DNA from: Coprinopsis marcescibilis
Lineage: Eukaryota > Basidiomycota > Agaricomycetes > Agaricales > Psathyrellaceae
Direction: 5' to 3'
DNA length: 45,550 nucleotides
Assembly: GCA_004369085.1 (NCBI GenBank)
Contig: ML210336.1
Span: 1-45,550 of the forward strand
The notes beneath the pieces were generated by a model. That model made no database searches, had not been told where the DNA came from, and worked only from the letters and a program-made list of their open reading frames with translations. The position numbers and the translations under genes were made by a program. Positions within the stretch are counted from its first letter, which is position 1. Every line of letters begins with the position of its first letter. Of the stretch, positions 11,600-22,454 are shown one piece after another.

Positions 11600-12905
11600 A
11601 TGGCCTCTATTTGGACGCCGGAGTACAGAAACGAATATGGGCTTATCTTTGCAAAAGCGCAATATGCCAATTATGTTATCGCGATGGCCACTGTAGGTAA
11701 GTGGGTGTGACTGGTGACTTGGCATGCCAGGTGTTGTCTGAGCATGGCCACCGTTCACAGGGATTCAGTTCTTCATGAACTGCTATGCGTTGGTAATCTT
11801 CTTGGAGACACCGCGGGACAGGAGGGATGGAAGAGCTCTATATCTGATTTCTGGCTGGCTGATATTCACATTTTACACGATTGGAGCATGCATTGACATG
11901 GCCAAGATATTTCAAAATCTTCTGGAAGCTTCGAATGGGCTTGAATATTTGAAAACAAGGTCGAGCATCACTTTGTTGGGGAATTTGAACTTAATCCCAT
12001 TTCTACTCGTGTTTGTAATGGGGGACGGACTCTTAGTATGTGATTAGTTTCTGGTTATATTTGCTTCGACCTGACTGTTGTCCACAGATCTACCGGTGTT
12101 ATTTACTTCTGTCTGGGGGATTTTTGTGGCTGTTAGTTCTTCCTGTGCTCATGTATCTTTCCGTTATTGGTGAGCACAGCGACAGGTACCATAAAGCAGG
12201 ATATCCTCTAATCATCATTATGATATTCTTCAAGCCTTGAATATCGTCAGCATAGTGCTGTACTCGAGGGATCCAGCACAGTCAACACGTACCGCGACCA
12301 AAGTGCTACTAGGATCCGACGTTCTGACCTTTCTCACAAACGTCGTCATCACATCTATACTTTGCTATCGGCTGGTGGCTGCTCAACGGGACTTGGCAAG
12401 GTCAATGCCCCTGGCCGGTGGACGTTTGACGGTATACCGCACTGCGCTGCGCATTCTAGCTGAATCGGCACTTCCACTCGCCATTGCCGGTATAATCAAT
12501 GCGGCTATTGCCCTTGTTCCCATCTCCACCAGCAACGGGAGCATCACTGGATATACTGGCAACCCCAAGGCGCTGTTCGTCGCGTTCGAGTGTGTTGCAG
12601 TTGTGTACTATGCGCTACAGGCATGTGTAAAACTAAGCTGCACTGTTCTGGGATGCTGCTGACGTCCTGCGGCTTAGGCATTGGCACCCCAAATAATCAT
12701 ATTCAGGGTTACGACGGGAAGGTCGTGGGCGAAGACCAATAAATCAAGTGCAGGATCCCTCTCCAGATCACTCGCCTTTAATCATGGGCCCCAACCGGGG
12801 GAATCTCACCTCTCTGGCGGATTCACCAGAAAAGACGAGGAAATGAAAGCTGAAGAGCACTCTCCAGATGCAGAGGTCACCGCAAATGTTAGGTTCAAGG
12901 AGTGA
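11600..12905 (+). CDS. 7-TM GPCR-like membrane protein, family copy A
   Basis: Five exons: 11600-11696, 11761-12035, 12088-12169, 12235-12620, 12678-12905 (1068 nt, 355 residues). Seven hydrophobic segments can be read, at roughly residues 20-47, 58-80, 104-132, 136-163, then around FLTNVVITSILCY, LPLAIAGIINAAIAL and VAFECVAVVYYALQ. Conserved motifs are GDGLL-IYRCYLLL at the end of TM3 and ALAPQIIIFRVTTGRSW after TM7. A polar tail ends NVRFKE. This is a basidiomycete-expanded family of plasma-membrane, receptor-like proteins of unknown ligand. The last intron uses a GC donor (CAG|GCATGT) where copies C, D and E have GT. Lengths of exons 4 and 5 equal those of copy E, so A and E may be closest relatives. 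Confidence 0.82.
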
Positions 12906-13099
12906 TCTTAATACGAGGGCCAATTGTAGCGTTCTATATTTTTGTACGTAGAGTACAGGACTTTGTTGTGAATACTAAGGGATTGTGGTACTTAGGTAGG
13001 AGACTCAGTCCCCAGTATTTTGACGGCACGATGTTCTGAGCGGTTTATCGATCGGTATCGGAGCAGACAGTGTCATTTTAGCGTGTAGTAGACATATGT

Positions 13100-13360
13100 A
13101 ATGAATGGAATCGCCTCGCAGTTACCACTCCGCACTCGTAGACATTCTTTGAGACGGTTTCATGTCCTCTTTCCTCCAGACCTCCATAATCGATGCAACT
13201 ATCATATCTGCTGGGCCGCTACGGCCAGCCACACCACACGGCGCCATTTCCTTCAAATTTCAACTCCAATCGCCATCGGATCCGTCGAAGCCCGTAGGAT
13301 TCATCGTGTTGGATCATTCTAGGCCCGGGGCGTCTTGATAGAATAAGACACTCACGGACA
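13100..13360 (+). repeat. R1 repeat, partial copy
   Basis: Matches part of the R1 unit at about 21180-21370. Shared runs include CCACACCACACGGC, CAATCGCCATCGGATCC and GAATAAGACA. Only the first part of the unit is present. Confidence 0.7.
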
Positions 13361-13577
13361 CGTGCAACGTAAGCCGTGGAAGTTACTCCTCGCTCTCATC
13401 ATCCATCCGAACTTCTCAAGTAGTCTCCCACTTCTGCGCAGGACGTATCAAACAGTATCAGCCAACACTGTCCACCGCCATCGCCCCTCGTGGTATCGAC
13501 TTCGAGCCTCTGCCCTTCTAATCCCCATCGCAATGATATCTGCCGAGGCCTCCCCGTTTCGTGGCTCATCCGTGATT

Positions 13578-13985
13578 TCTACGCACTAGGCCTTCCAGCT
13601 CGCCAGCATCGATCGTCTGTGCCGCCGTCAATCCGCGCGATAGAGGATAAAGGACTGGGCTGGATGGGTTAGAAAGAGGGTGGGAGCAGTACGAACGTCG
13701 TCAGTTCGTCCATTATACGGGTTAGGAAACTCACCTCGCTAGGTGCTTATTGTAATCGATGGTGACTGCCACCACCGCCCCGTTGGGTCGAATTCCTACG
13801 ACTAGTCACACGCCGCCTTGTCGCCTATTTAATCGCACTTTGATCCCTAACCCGAGTTACAAATCGTCTGTATCTTCCGGGGCCCGACGTCTTGAAGGGA
13901 TCGGACACTCATGTCCTGTTGGCGGACGCATATACTTGACCAGATATCACCGTGCCAATTCCTCGCTCTCACCACAAGCTCTTTC
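13578..13985 (+). repeat. R2 repeat, copy upstream of gene B
   Basis: Counterpart of 9925-10320, collinear over about 400 nt. Its last part continues into the block also found at 411-553 and again, with different flanks, near 20745-20880. Confidence 0.8.
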
Positions 13986-15023
13986 CTGTCCATCACCATG
14001 GTACCCAGCTACTGCGATATCTCGCACCGACTACTCCTGCGTGCGCTGGCGTCCTCTGCTACGACCAGCCCCCCGTCGTCATTTGGGAACTAAAACCTGC
14101 TGACAAACGCGCATGTGTGCGCTCAACTTCACCCTCACTGTGCCTATACCTCGTCCTCACCGTCTGCGATTCATTTTCTTTCTTGCGGCTTGGTTCAGAA
14201 GGCTTGAGTGGGTACTGATGGTCGATACAAACGTCGTGATCCGCCGTAGGCGTCAGGTCTCCAACGCTTCCGTCACTGCGGTTGCTTGCATACGTCCTGC
14301 GCAGTCGCCCCTAAGCTTTGGAATGTCGGCCCTTGGACGTCTTCACAGCGAAGGACACCATTACCCTTGCCTATCATCTCCGCGCACCAGGACCACCCGA
14401 GCCCATGCATTGGAGTGATGCAAACTGCTCGTATGTTGTGGGAACCGCAGCGCAGCACGAATGGTAGGTTATCTTCGTGTTTTTGGAACTGCCGCCGACC
14501 CCGCACCTATCGCCATACGCCACGTCCCATCGTCCTCCTGCCGCCTGTCCTGTATTCGCTGGTCAGCCATGGGTTCCATGCTCCTCCGATTGAGAGGTGT
14601 GTATGACGTTCTGATACATGATCATCGGATGTGGGGGTGGGTGCGCCGATGTGCAACCTGGGTTTGCGATAGATTGTGCCTGCGAAGAGACAGGTGGAGC
14701 CTGCGCTGGGGGTAGACACGATTATGATGCGAGCGCTGAGAAAGAAGCAGATGGTAGATCAGGCAGCACTCGGATAAGGCGATGATGTGTGATCATAATG
14801 TGCGATATGACCGTCGATGGCCAAGAAGTGTTGATGGGACTGAGGGGCTGTCGAAGCGATAGGCCATGAGTCAATGTTTTGTTATGACTGGATTAAAGTT
14901 TTGGATAGGTGATGCGGGCTCAGGTTGATGGGAAGGAGTCGAGGATAGCCTCCCAGGTATCTTGATCAAAATGGATGCATTGGTGCGCAGGGCGTATACA
15001 ATATTTCTGATTTCATCGAGGGT

Positions 15024-15031
15024 TATAAAAT
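15024..15031 (+). promoter_or_regulatory. TATA box of 7-TM gene B
   Basis: TATAAAAT lies 96 nt upstream of the ATG at 15120, at the spacing shared by genes A, D and E. The promoter appears intact although the gene is truncated. Confidence 0.55.
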
Positions 15032-15119
15032 AGGGGATGCTGAATAGCATCAGACAACGCCATACTCCCTCTCTTCTTGTTCATTTCACATCCCGTGCCA
15101 TACTAGATTAACTCCGTCC

Positions 15120-15699
15120 ATGACTCCCGTTTGGACCGAGGAGTACTACAATGAATTTGGGCTGGTGCTCGCAAAATCACGATATGCCATTTATGTTATT
15201 GAAATGGTCACCGTAGGTAAGTGGGAAAGGCCAGTGGGATTAAGCAGGGATGTAATCTGATTGTGTCCCCAAATCGTAGGAATTCAGTTCTTCATGAATC
15301 TCTATGGCTTGATAGTCTTCTTTGACACGTCATCTGAAAGAAGACAGGGGAGAGCGCTGTACCTGATCTCTGGGTGGCTTATATTTGCATTCTACACGAC
15401 GGGAGCGTGCATCGACATGGCGAAGACCTTTGAAAATCTCCGCGAACCTTCCAATGGCGTTGAATACGTGGATATGTACCGTTCTACCTCTACTTGGATG
15501 AACACTATGAGCGTGATCTCCTACTGTCCTGTGTTCGTCATAGGGGAGGGACTTTTGGTATTTGATATTTAGATGAGTACCGGTTGATTCAACCTAAATT
15601 TTTGTTTTAATGCACAGATATACCGATGCTATTTACTTGTAACTGGACGTTGGCTTTGGGGGTTGATCTTGCCGGTGCCCATGTACCTGTCCGTGATTT
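15120..15699 (+). pseudogene. 7-TM family copy B, 3'-truncated
   Basis: Exons 15120-15216, 15280-15557 and 15618-15699 match the first three exons of A, C, D and E in position and phase. Exon 1 is again exactly 97 nt. They encode TM1 to TM4. A splice donor (GTAAGT at 15700) follows, but no exon 4 or 5 exists: R1-type sequence begins within about 60 nt. The conserved GDGLL at the end of TM3 reads GEGLL. A product of about 150 residues could still be made, but the loss of TM5-TM7 and the motif change suggest a dead copy. It looks like a replacement or insertion break rather than gradual decay. Confidence 0.8.
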
Positions 15700-15759
15700 G
15701 TAAGTGCAAATTTTGCTAGTCGGTGGGACAGTACTTACTCTCGTCTCTACTGTCGGACC

Positions 15760-16975
15760 TTGGATGGGCGTGGATGTATGTATAACTGACCTCGAACGCC
15801 ATTATGCCTCTATATGCTGTGGAATCGAAGGGTATCAGAGAAGACGTTGTTGCGGGGCGAAAGCAAGTCGTCTTTCAGTTACTACCACCGCGCGCTCATG
15901 GGCCTTCTTTTAGATGGTTCCTTGTAACCTTTCTATCACCATAATCCCTATAACTGTGGAAATATCTCCCAGCCCACTCCCTTGCTAGACTCAATCGCCA
16001 TCGGATCCGTCGACGCAACTAGGCCTAATCATTGGATCATGCGTACGCTCTGCGCAATCGCCCCAGAGTGTTGGATCGTCCTGGGCATTCGTTGCCTTGA
16101 AGGGATGAGACACCCACGCCCGTCGTTGGCAGGCGCCTACTACTTGACTTGATTGTGCTTGTCCATCGCTCTTGCCACCATCCACCCTTGCCAATCCAGA
16201 CAACCCTCCACTTTTGCGCCGGACGACATATTTACAAATGCTATGCACGGCATCTGACGAGTGGAAATCTACTGGCGTGGTGCGTCGCTATTTGTCTCTA
16301 GCTTCCAATCTCCTGCCGTCTCAACCACCATAATCCCTCCGTATGCAACAAACTCTCGCTCTCTCCGCTGCTGGGCTCGCCATGATCGCACCCTCAGCGG
16401 TCTCCTAGCGCTCGAATGGGCGCGTCATGCTACGGACCGGGCGAGACTCGACATCCAACGCCAGGCCCCAGTCGAAATTGCATATGCACTGGGCTGTAAA
16501 CGGCGCACTGCTGGTCCTTCTGCGACCCTCCCTCCGTCTGTTCTGGGACACTAGTCTTCGCACCTAGGGCATCCAAGCGTCGGTTTTGTCTCTACTGTTG
16601 TCGGACCTTGGATAGGGATGGGTGTGTAACTTAAGGTTTCGCTTTGACACTGCGTATCGTTGACGCTCGGCGGTTGCTCTGACGTATCGACGTCGACTGT
16701 CCGCACCTCTGATTGTCATCCCCGCCGCCAGCGATCGTTGCCTCCATTGTCGCCCACTTTGCCGTTTATCCGGTTCTCTTCCAACTCTGCGATTTCGACT
16801 TCGCAAGTGGTCGTGGGTCGGAAGTGTCGATGGGTGCTGTTTCATCGGTTGAACTGTTGCACATGCGGTTGCCCGACGACGATACCATGCCACCATCGAC
16901 CAGGAGTCCCGTTTTCTTTCTGCCATACAACGCTGCTCGATGGACGACCTAGGACCATTATCTCCACTGTCGCCT
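15760..16975 (+). repeat. R1 repeat, copy 1 (part of duplication SD1)
   Basis: Non-coding repeat of about 1.2 kb. It matches 21050-22300 on + and 30050-31330 on -. Landmarks are GTTACTACCACC, CGCCATCGGATCCGTCGA, TTGATTGTGCTTGTCCATCG, TCTCCTAGCGCTCGAATGG and GCATCCAAGCGTCGG. Open frames through it are not kept between copies. No terminal repeats were found, so its class is unknown. Confidence 0.8.
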
Positions 16976-17250
16976 GAGGTCGATTATATTCATCTAAAAG
17001 CCAAAGACTACAATAACTTACAAAACGTAATCTATACATAAGTACAATTGTCTAGTCAATACCAAAGATTTGTCGCTCATAAGAACAGCAGAATGAGAGC
17101 AACGATCCAGCATGACATCATGCGGTAGAATTGACTCAGAAATGCTCTATGAACCTGACAGTTGGAGTGACCTCTGGGTCTGGCCGGCGATCTTCAGCCA
17201 ATCCCTCGCGATTGCTGGTTAATTGGTCAGAGAGCTGAGACTCAATTGGG
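16976..17250 (-). pseudogene. 3' end fragment of a gene D-like 7-TM copy
   Basis: Near-identical to 22303-22570, the 3' flank and last coding part of gene D. The minus strand from 17250 to 17136 encodes a tail of about 38 residues with PDPEVTPTVRF and a stop at 17138-17136. Upstream coding sequence is absent: at about 17250 the match breaks and unrelated plus-strand gene remnant begins. This is the right end of segmental duplication SD1. Confidence 0.8.
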
Positions 17251-17401
17251 TGTGGTGGGCAGCGTATGTGTGCGCTTCGGGTGTGTACTATGCCATGCGG
17301 GTATGCAGGTCACCTGGACTGGATTACCCCTGAAGGTACTGCTCACGCGGACCTCGGTTGATTAAAGATGTAGCACTGCAAATGATCATATTGCGGGCCA
17401 C

Positions 17402-18016
17402 TGTAGAGACTGGGACTTGGCTGCGAACAGCCAAGCCCATCTCTGTTCTCCTATCACAATGCATCTCGCACCCACAGCGCCAACACGGTGCAATCATTTA
17501 GGCGCCTGATCACGTGACCACCGAAACTTCGAGATTCCCGCCCGTCGCATGCATCCAAATCCCCTTTCAANNNNNNNNNNNNNNNNNNNNNNNNNNNNNN
17601 NNNNNNNNNNNNNNNNNNNNNNNNNNNNNNNNNNNNNNNTGTTGCATCTACACCCATATGTAGGGTTCCGTGTTGCTCATACGAACATTCTAGAGCTTCT
17701 TGGCTCAAATTTCCCCATTTTATCTTTATTTATTCATCTATTTACCAAGTAGTTTATAAAACTATAAGTACTTGGCCAGAGCGACCCTCTAAGGACAGCT
17801 CTAGCTCACCCCAGGACTTACCTACTACAGAACAAACGAATCTCTACTCCTCTAAAGCCACTGCGCTTTCGCTGATCGGTTCCAGCCAGCAGAACCGAGC
17901 CCATCTCTCTCCCAACCCTAATCTCCAACCTCAACTCTGAAACTTACCTGCGAGTGGTCTGACTCGTGCCCAAAGCAAGTCAAGCGCCCTCACATCACAC
18001 GAAGAACCTCTCTTCA
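17402..18016 (+). mobile_element. Solo LTR 1 of an LTR retrotransposon
   Basis: Starts TGTAGAGACTGGGACTTGG and ends AACCTCTCTTCA (TG...CA). It is flanked by the 4-bp direct repeat CCAC at 17398-17401 and 18017-18020. It is homologous over both ends to 35779-36485, which has its own target duplication. No internal retroelement genes lie next to it, so it is solo, produced by recombination between two LTRs. It contains the assembly gap 17571-17639, whose 69 N stand for roughly 185 nt in the other copy. Confidence 0.88.
17571..17639. other. Assembly gap (69 N)
   Basis: Unsequenced stretch inside solo LTR 1. Open frames running through it are artefacts. Confidence 1.
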
Positions 18017-18046
18017 CCACTACGGGAAGATTGTGGGCGAAGACTG

Positions 18047-19066
18047 ATAAATAAAGCGCTGAACTATTTTCTCGGTCACTTGAATTTGGAGAATATCGTC
18101 TCCCGGGGCGACTCACAGTGCCGTTCAGACGCTGAGGCGAGCACAAGTGTCAAATATTTGGCTTGGGTATGTGACGGCCACGGGTACCTAGTGGGTTTGT
18201 TACTGGTAAGGACATTATCCCGGACTGCACCGGTGTCCCATTTGCATTTGTCCCGTCTGCGTTTGTCCCAGAGCCCTCGAGTAGTATCTGGCAACACGAC
18301 GCACCGCTCTGTCCCGCGCCTCTCAAGCTCTGACCTGCACGATGCGAATAAAATACTGGAAGGGGACGGCGATGATCATCTTCGGAGGATGTGATAGTGC
18401 AGCCTGTGCGACAGTCTACAGATGTGCCTGGACAGGGTCGCGTTCTTCGATGGGATAGGGATAGGCGCTGGGGTTGATCCGAGTTTGATGCGAGGTGGAT
18501 GGGAGATCAAATTCTTGGGTATGCTTCGAGTTATCTGATGAGGCGTTGGAATGTGTATGAGTCGGCGATAAGTGTGGACGTGGTGGGATAGGCTGGGAGG
18601 TGGTTAGATGGGATATGGATTCGAAGTGCGGAAGCGGGGACGTTTGAGGTGGGATTGCAGGCACGTTTGATATGCTAGATTCGAAGAAGCTAGAATAACA
18701 GGTGGCATCAGATTTCGCTTCTATGTTGTTGGATCGAATCTAACACTCTGCCTATCTCTGTGTGACTGAAACTGTGTTGGGCCGATGCTTCTTCGTCCAT
18801 TCAAATGTCCCTGGTATAAATCAACGTATGTCCATTGGAAACACCGAATCAAGTGGGAGGGGGCTATCATTGTCATATGGTGTTACGCCACCAAATCATG
18901 TTCCAGAGATAGGCCCTCCCGAGAGTTCTGCTTCTGTACCTAGTACTAGATGCAGAGAGTCCGGCTGAGAGTAGTGTTAATAAAGTCTGTCCCAGACAAT
19001 CGTGTCGCACGCCCCATCTCGCCTTGTTACCCTCGCTTACTGCGCCAAACGGTATTCGGTACATCG
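18047..19066. other. Spacer and promoter region of gene C
   Basis: Shares short blocks with the upstream regions of A and B (about 18310-18520). A likely TATA box, TATAAAT, is at 18815-18821, 246 nt before the ATG. That is about 140 nt further than in the other copies. Sequence like the A leader (GGGGCTATCATTGTCAT) follows it directly, then about 130 nt absent from A. This could be a leader intron or an insertion. Confidence 0.5.
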
Positions 19067-20366
19067 ATGTCTCCCGTTTGGACGAAGGAGTACACGAACG
19101 AGTATGGTTTGGTCTATCTGAAAGCGCAATATGCGAACTATGTCATTACGATGGCCACTGTCGGTGAGTGGTGTGGCGTATTAGCTTGAACGGTTTCACC
19201 TGACTGATGATGGCTCGGGCAAATTAGGAATTCAGCTGTTTATGAATTCTTACGCTTTGGTGGTGTTCTTTGAGACGCCGGCTGAGAAGAGGCTGGGGAG
19301 GGCGTTGTATATGGTATCTGGGTGGATGATATTCGTATTCTACGCGGTGGGAGCCAGCTTCGATATGGCCAGGATATTTCGGGATCTGCTGGAAGCTTCG
19401 AATGGCATTGAATACATGGAAATCACTTCCAGTTATACATGGATGGAGGTTTTGAACCTGATTGCCATGCTACTTGTGTTTGTGGTTGGGGATGGACTGT
19501 TGGTGCGCGATTTGTTTGGTTCTAGAGATACTTGATTCGAACTGATTTCACTCGCAGCTATACCGATGCTATTTACTTCTGGCCGTTGGTCGGCTTTGGC
19601 TGCTGGCTTTACCGGTGCTCATGTATATGTCTGTTATCGGTGAGTACCGCATTTTAACGGGCAGGGATTCTCTAAGTAATGTATCGTCCGTACAGCGTTG
19701 AGTATCTCCAATACGGTGCTGGCCTTGCGGGGAAAGCCAGTATACAGAACAGGACTCAGTTCGGACATTCTGACATTCATGACCAACTTCCTCATCACAT
19801 CGATACTCTGCTACAAACTCTGGTCATCTCACCGGGAATTCACACGATCACTGCCTTTGGCCAGTAAACGTCTAGGCATCTACCGGGCTGTGATACGTGT
19901 TCTAGTCGAATCGGCACTGCCACTGACAGTTGCGGGTATAATCAATGTGACGATCACTTATATTCCGACTATTACCAGTAGCAGCATTACCGTCTACCCT
20001 GGCGACCCCAAGGCGCTGGTCGTAGCGTATGAGTGTGTTGCGGTTGTACATTATGCCCTGCAGGTGTGTGGAATATTGACTGAATTGGCTTGGAATGCTG
20101 ACGACCTGGGTTCTCTCGCTCAGGCCTTGGCACCCCAGATGATCATATTCCGAGTTACGACGGGAAGGTCGTGGGCAAGGGCGAATGAGTCAAGCAATGC
20201 CGAAGCCATCTCCCTGTCACTCGCCTTTGCTCGTGGTCCACATCCGGAGGATTCTGTTCTGTCTGGCCGATTAACCGGAACTGAGGGGCAAATCGCTGAA
20301 GAGGGCTGGTCAGGGCCACACGGTGCTCCCATGTGTTCAAGGAGTGGTCCTACCCGGGGCATGTAA
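19067..20366 (+). CDS. 7-TM GPCR-like membrane protein, family copy C
   Basis: Exons 19067-19163, 19228-19502, 19558-19639, 19696-20063, 20124-20366 give 1065 nt and 354 residues. Intron positions and phases are identical to copy A; exon 4 is 18 nt shorter. Starts MSPVWTKEYTNEYGLVY, like D and E. Carries GDGLL-LYRCYLLL and ALAPQMIIFRVTTGRSW. The 60-nt last intron has no stop and keeps the frame, so retention would add 20 residues. The C-terminal tail diverges from the NVRFKE type and ends in RSGPTRGM. No disabling change was seen. It lies tail-to-tail with gene D across R1 copy 2. Confidence 0.82.
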
Positions 20367-20699
20367 AGGAAATTTTTGTCTTGATTGTTCATTTCCTTGT
20401 TTGGCTTGATTAGAGAGTAGAATTTGTGAAGTTGGAGGAGTATTCGCTTGTTAGCTGAATAAATAACACATACGATCGTGAATCGAGCGCGAGGGTGGGA
20501 ATGACGATTCGGCTGAAGCTGCGGCAGGCCGTGGGAGTATTATTAGGCAAGCTCTCGACAGTTCGACTTGACTATTCCATCAGCTATATCATTCTGCCCA
20601 CGATAATCGATTTACCCTGTCCTCACATCCACCACTTGCCCTCAGCGGTGCTGGACCTCCGAGTCCCACATCTTACGGCCAGCCTCAGTGAGCCAAGTA

Positions 20700-22302
20700 T
20701 CGCCATTGCCAGCCCATCGATCTTTCCTGCCTCCGACCTCCACGCTTGCGCCCATTCCTCGCCACAAGCTCTTTCCCGACCACTACCAGGCTACCGCTAC
20801 TGTGATCTCTCGCACTCACTACTGCTGAATGCGCTGGCGTTCTCTGCTACGACCAGCCATACAACACTTCCAATCGCCATATCCGTCGACGCCTGCGACT
20901 CAGCAAGTATGCAGCAGCACTGTCACTGACATCGCTCGACCTTCGCACCGTTGAACCGCCCACCGCAAGGGCAAGCGCCCTGTCTCTCGCTCACCGACAT
21001 TGTCTGGTGCAACTGGGGCCTGCCCAGCGCACTCATCGGTCGCACGCACCACCTTTGCGCCACCTCGATCACCGTCACCCTTATATATGCTGCGGACTCT
21101 CTGAATGGTATCGGGGAAGACATTGTTGCAGGGCGAAGGCAAGTCGTCTTGCAGTTACTACCACCCCGCGCTCATAGCCATTCTTTAGACGGTTCAACCC
21201 GCCTCCTTGCTTGACTCGCTCGCGTATTCTGCTACAGCCAGCTACACCACACGGCACCGATACCCCCAATTCCAATTCCAATCGCCATCGGATCCGTCGA
21301 TGCCTGTAGGCCTCGTCGCGTTGGATCCTTCTAGGTGGACATCTTGAAGGAATAAGACATTGCCGGGCGCGGATACACTGCACTCGACTCCAACGCTTAT
21401 GAGACACTCAAGCCCCCTCGGCAGACGCGTAGTACTGGCCTTGATTGTGCTTATCCGTGGCTCTTGCCACCACCCATCCTTGCCCATCCATACAGGCTTC
21501 CACTTCTGCGCCGGATGCCATTTTTACAGACGCAATGGACGGCATCCGAGGAATCCCTCCATATACCACAACCTCTCGCTCCCTCGATTCCACCCATCGC
21601 TATGCCCGCCATGATCACACCCTTAGCAGTCTCCTAGCGCTCGAATGGCCGCGTCGTGCTTCTGCTAGTTACGGTCCGCACGAGACTCGACATCCAACGC
21701 CAGGCCCCAGTCGAAGTTGCATGGATTATTCTCGATGCCCTGGGCTGTAAACGACGGACTTTTGGTCCTTCTGCGACCACCCTCTCTGTGTCTTTTCTGT
21801 GATGCACCGATCGGCTTTCGTCGTATAGTGCTATCTGTGCAAGGGCATCCAAGCGTCGGTTTCGTCTCTACTGTCGGACCTTGGATGGGGATGGGTGTGT
21901 AACTGAAGGTTTCGCTGGACACTGCGCATCGTTGACGCTCGGCCGTTGCGCTGTCGTATCGAAGTCGACTGTCCGCATCTCTGATTGTCATCCCCGCCTC
22001 CAGCGATCGTTGCCGCCATCTTCGCCCGCTTTGCCGTTTATCCGGTTCTCATGCGATTGCGATTGCGACTCTGCGAGGGGGATCGTGGGTCGGGACTCGG
22101 AAGTGTTGATGGATGCAGTTCGTGGGTTGCAACTGTTGCACATACGGTTTCCCGACAACGATTCCATGTCATCGTCGACTGGGAGTCCCGTTTTCTTTCT
22201 GCCATGCAATGCTCGATGGACGACCTAGGGCCACTATCTCCACTGCCGCCTCCGCTAGACCACACACCAGGTCATGGCACGTGTCAAGAGCTTAGGAGGT
22301 CG
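20700..22302 (+). repeat. R1 repeat, copy 2, with extra 5' block
   Basis: 21050-22302 is the R1 unit collinear with 15760-16975. 20745-20930 is another block, shared with 13960-14062 and 411-553 (CTCGCCACAAGCTCTTTCC and GCGCTGGCGT). It sits between the 3' ends of genes C and D. Several long overlapping open frames occur on both strands but are not kept in the other copies. Confidence 0.78.
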
Positions 22303-22454
22303 ATTATATTCATCTAAAAGCCAAAGACTACAGTAACTTACAAAAGGTGATCTATACATAAGTACAATTGTCCAGTCAATACCAAGGTTTGTCGCTCCTA
22401 AGAACAGAAGAATGATAGCAACGATCCAGCATGACATCATGCGGTAGAATCGAC

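Larger units (their letters stand above)
12906..15023. other. Spacer between genes A and B, repeat-filled
   Basis: Holds an R1 fragment (13100-13360), an R2 copy (13578-13985) and the upstream block shared with genes A and C (about 14590-14800). Open frames in the spacer overlap each other on both strands and do not persist between repeat copies. No gene is called. Confidence 0.55.
17255..18046 (+). pseudogene. 7-TM gene 3' remnant split by a solo LTR
   Basis: The plus strand at about 17255-17295 reads AYVCASGVYYAMR, like the TM7 end (AYECVAVVHYALQ in copy C). A decayed last intron follows, ending GATGTAG, then ALQMIILRAT at about 17375-17401. The reading resumes after the LTR at 18017 with TTGRLWAKTDK and a stop, matching TTGRSW in the intact genes. 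The fragment therefore existed before the LTR inserted. All earlier exons are missing. Confidence 0.72.

Noticed and set aside
17454..17752. Open frames running through the N gap
   Set aside because: They include unknown bases and lie inside a solo LTR.
20495..22317. Several 100-144 codon frames on both strands
   Set aside because: They overlap each other inside R1 and are not preserved in the copies at 15760 or 30050.
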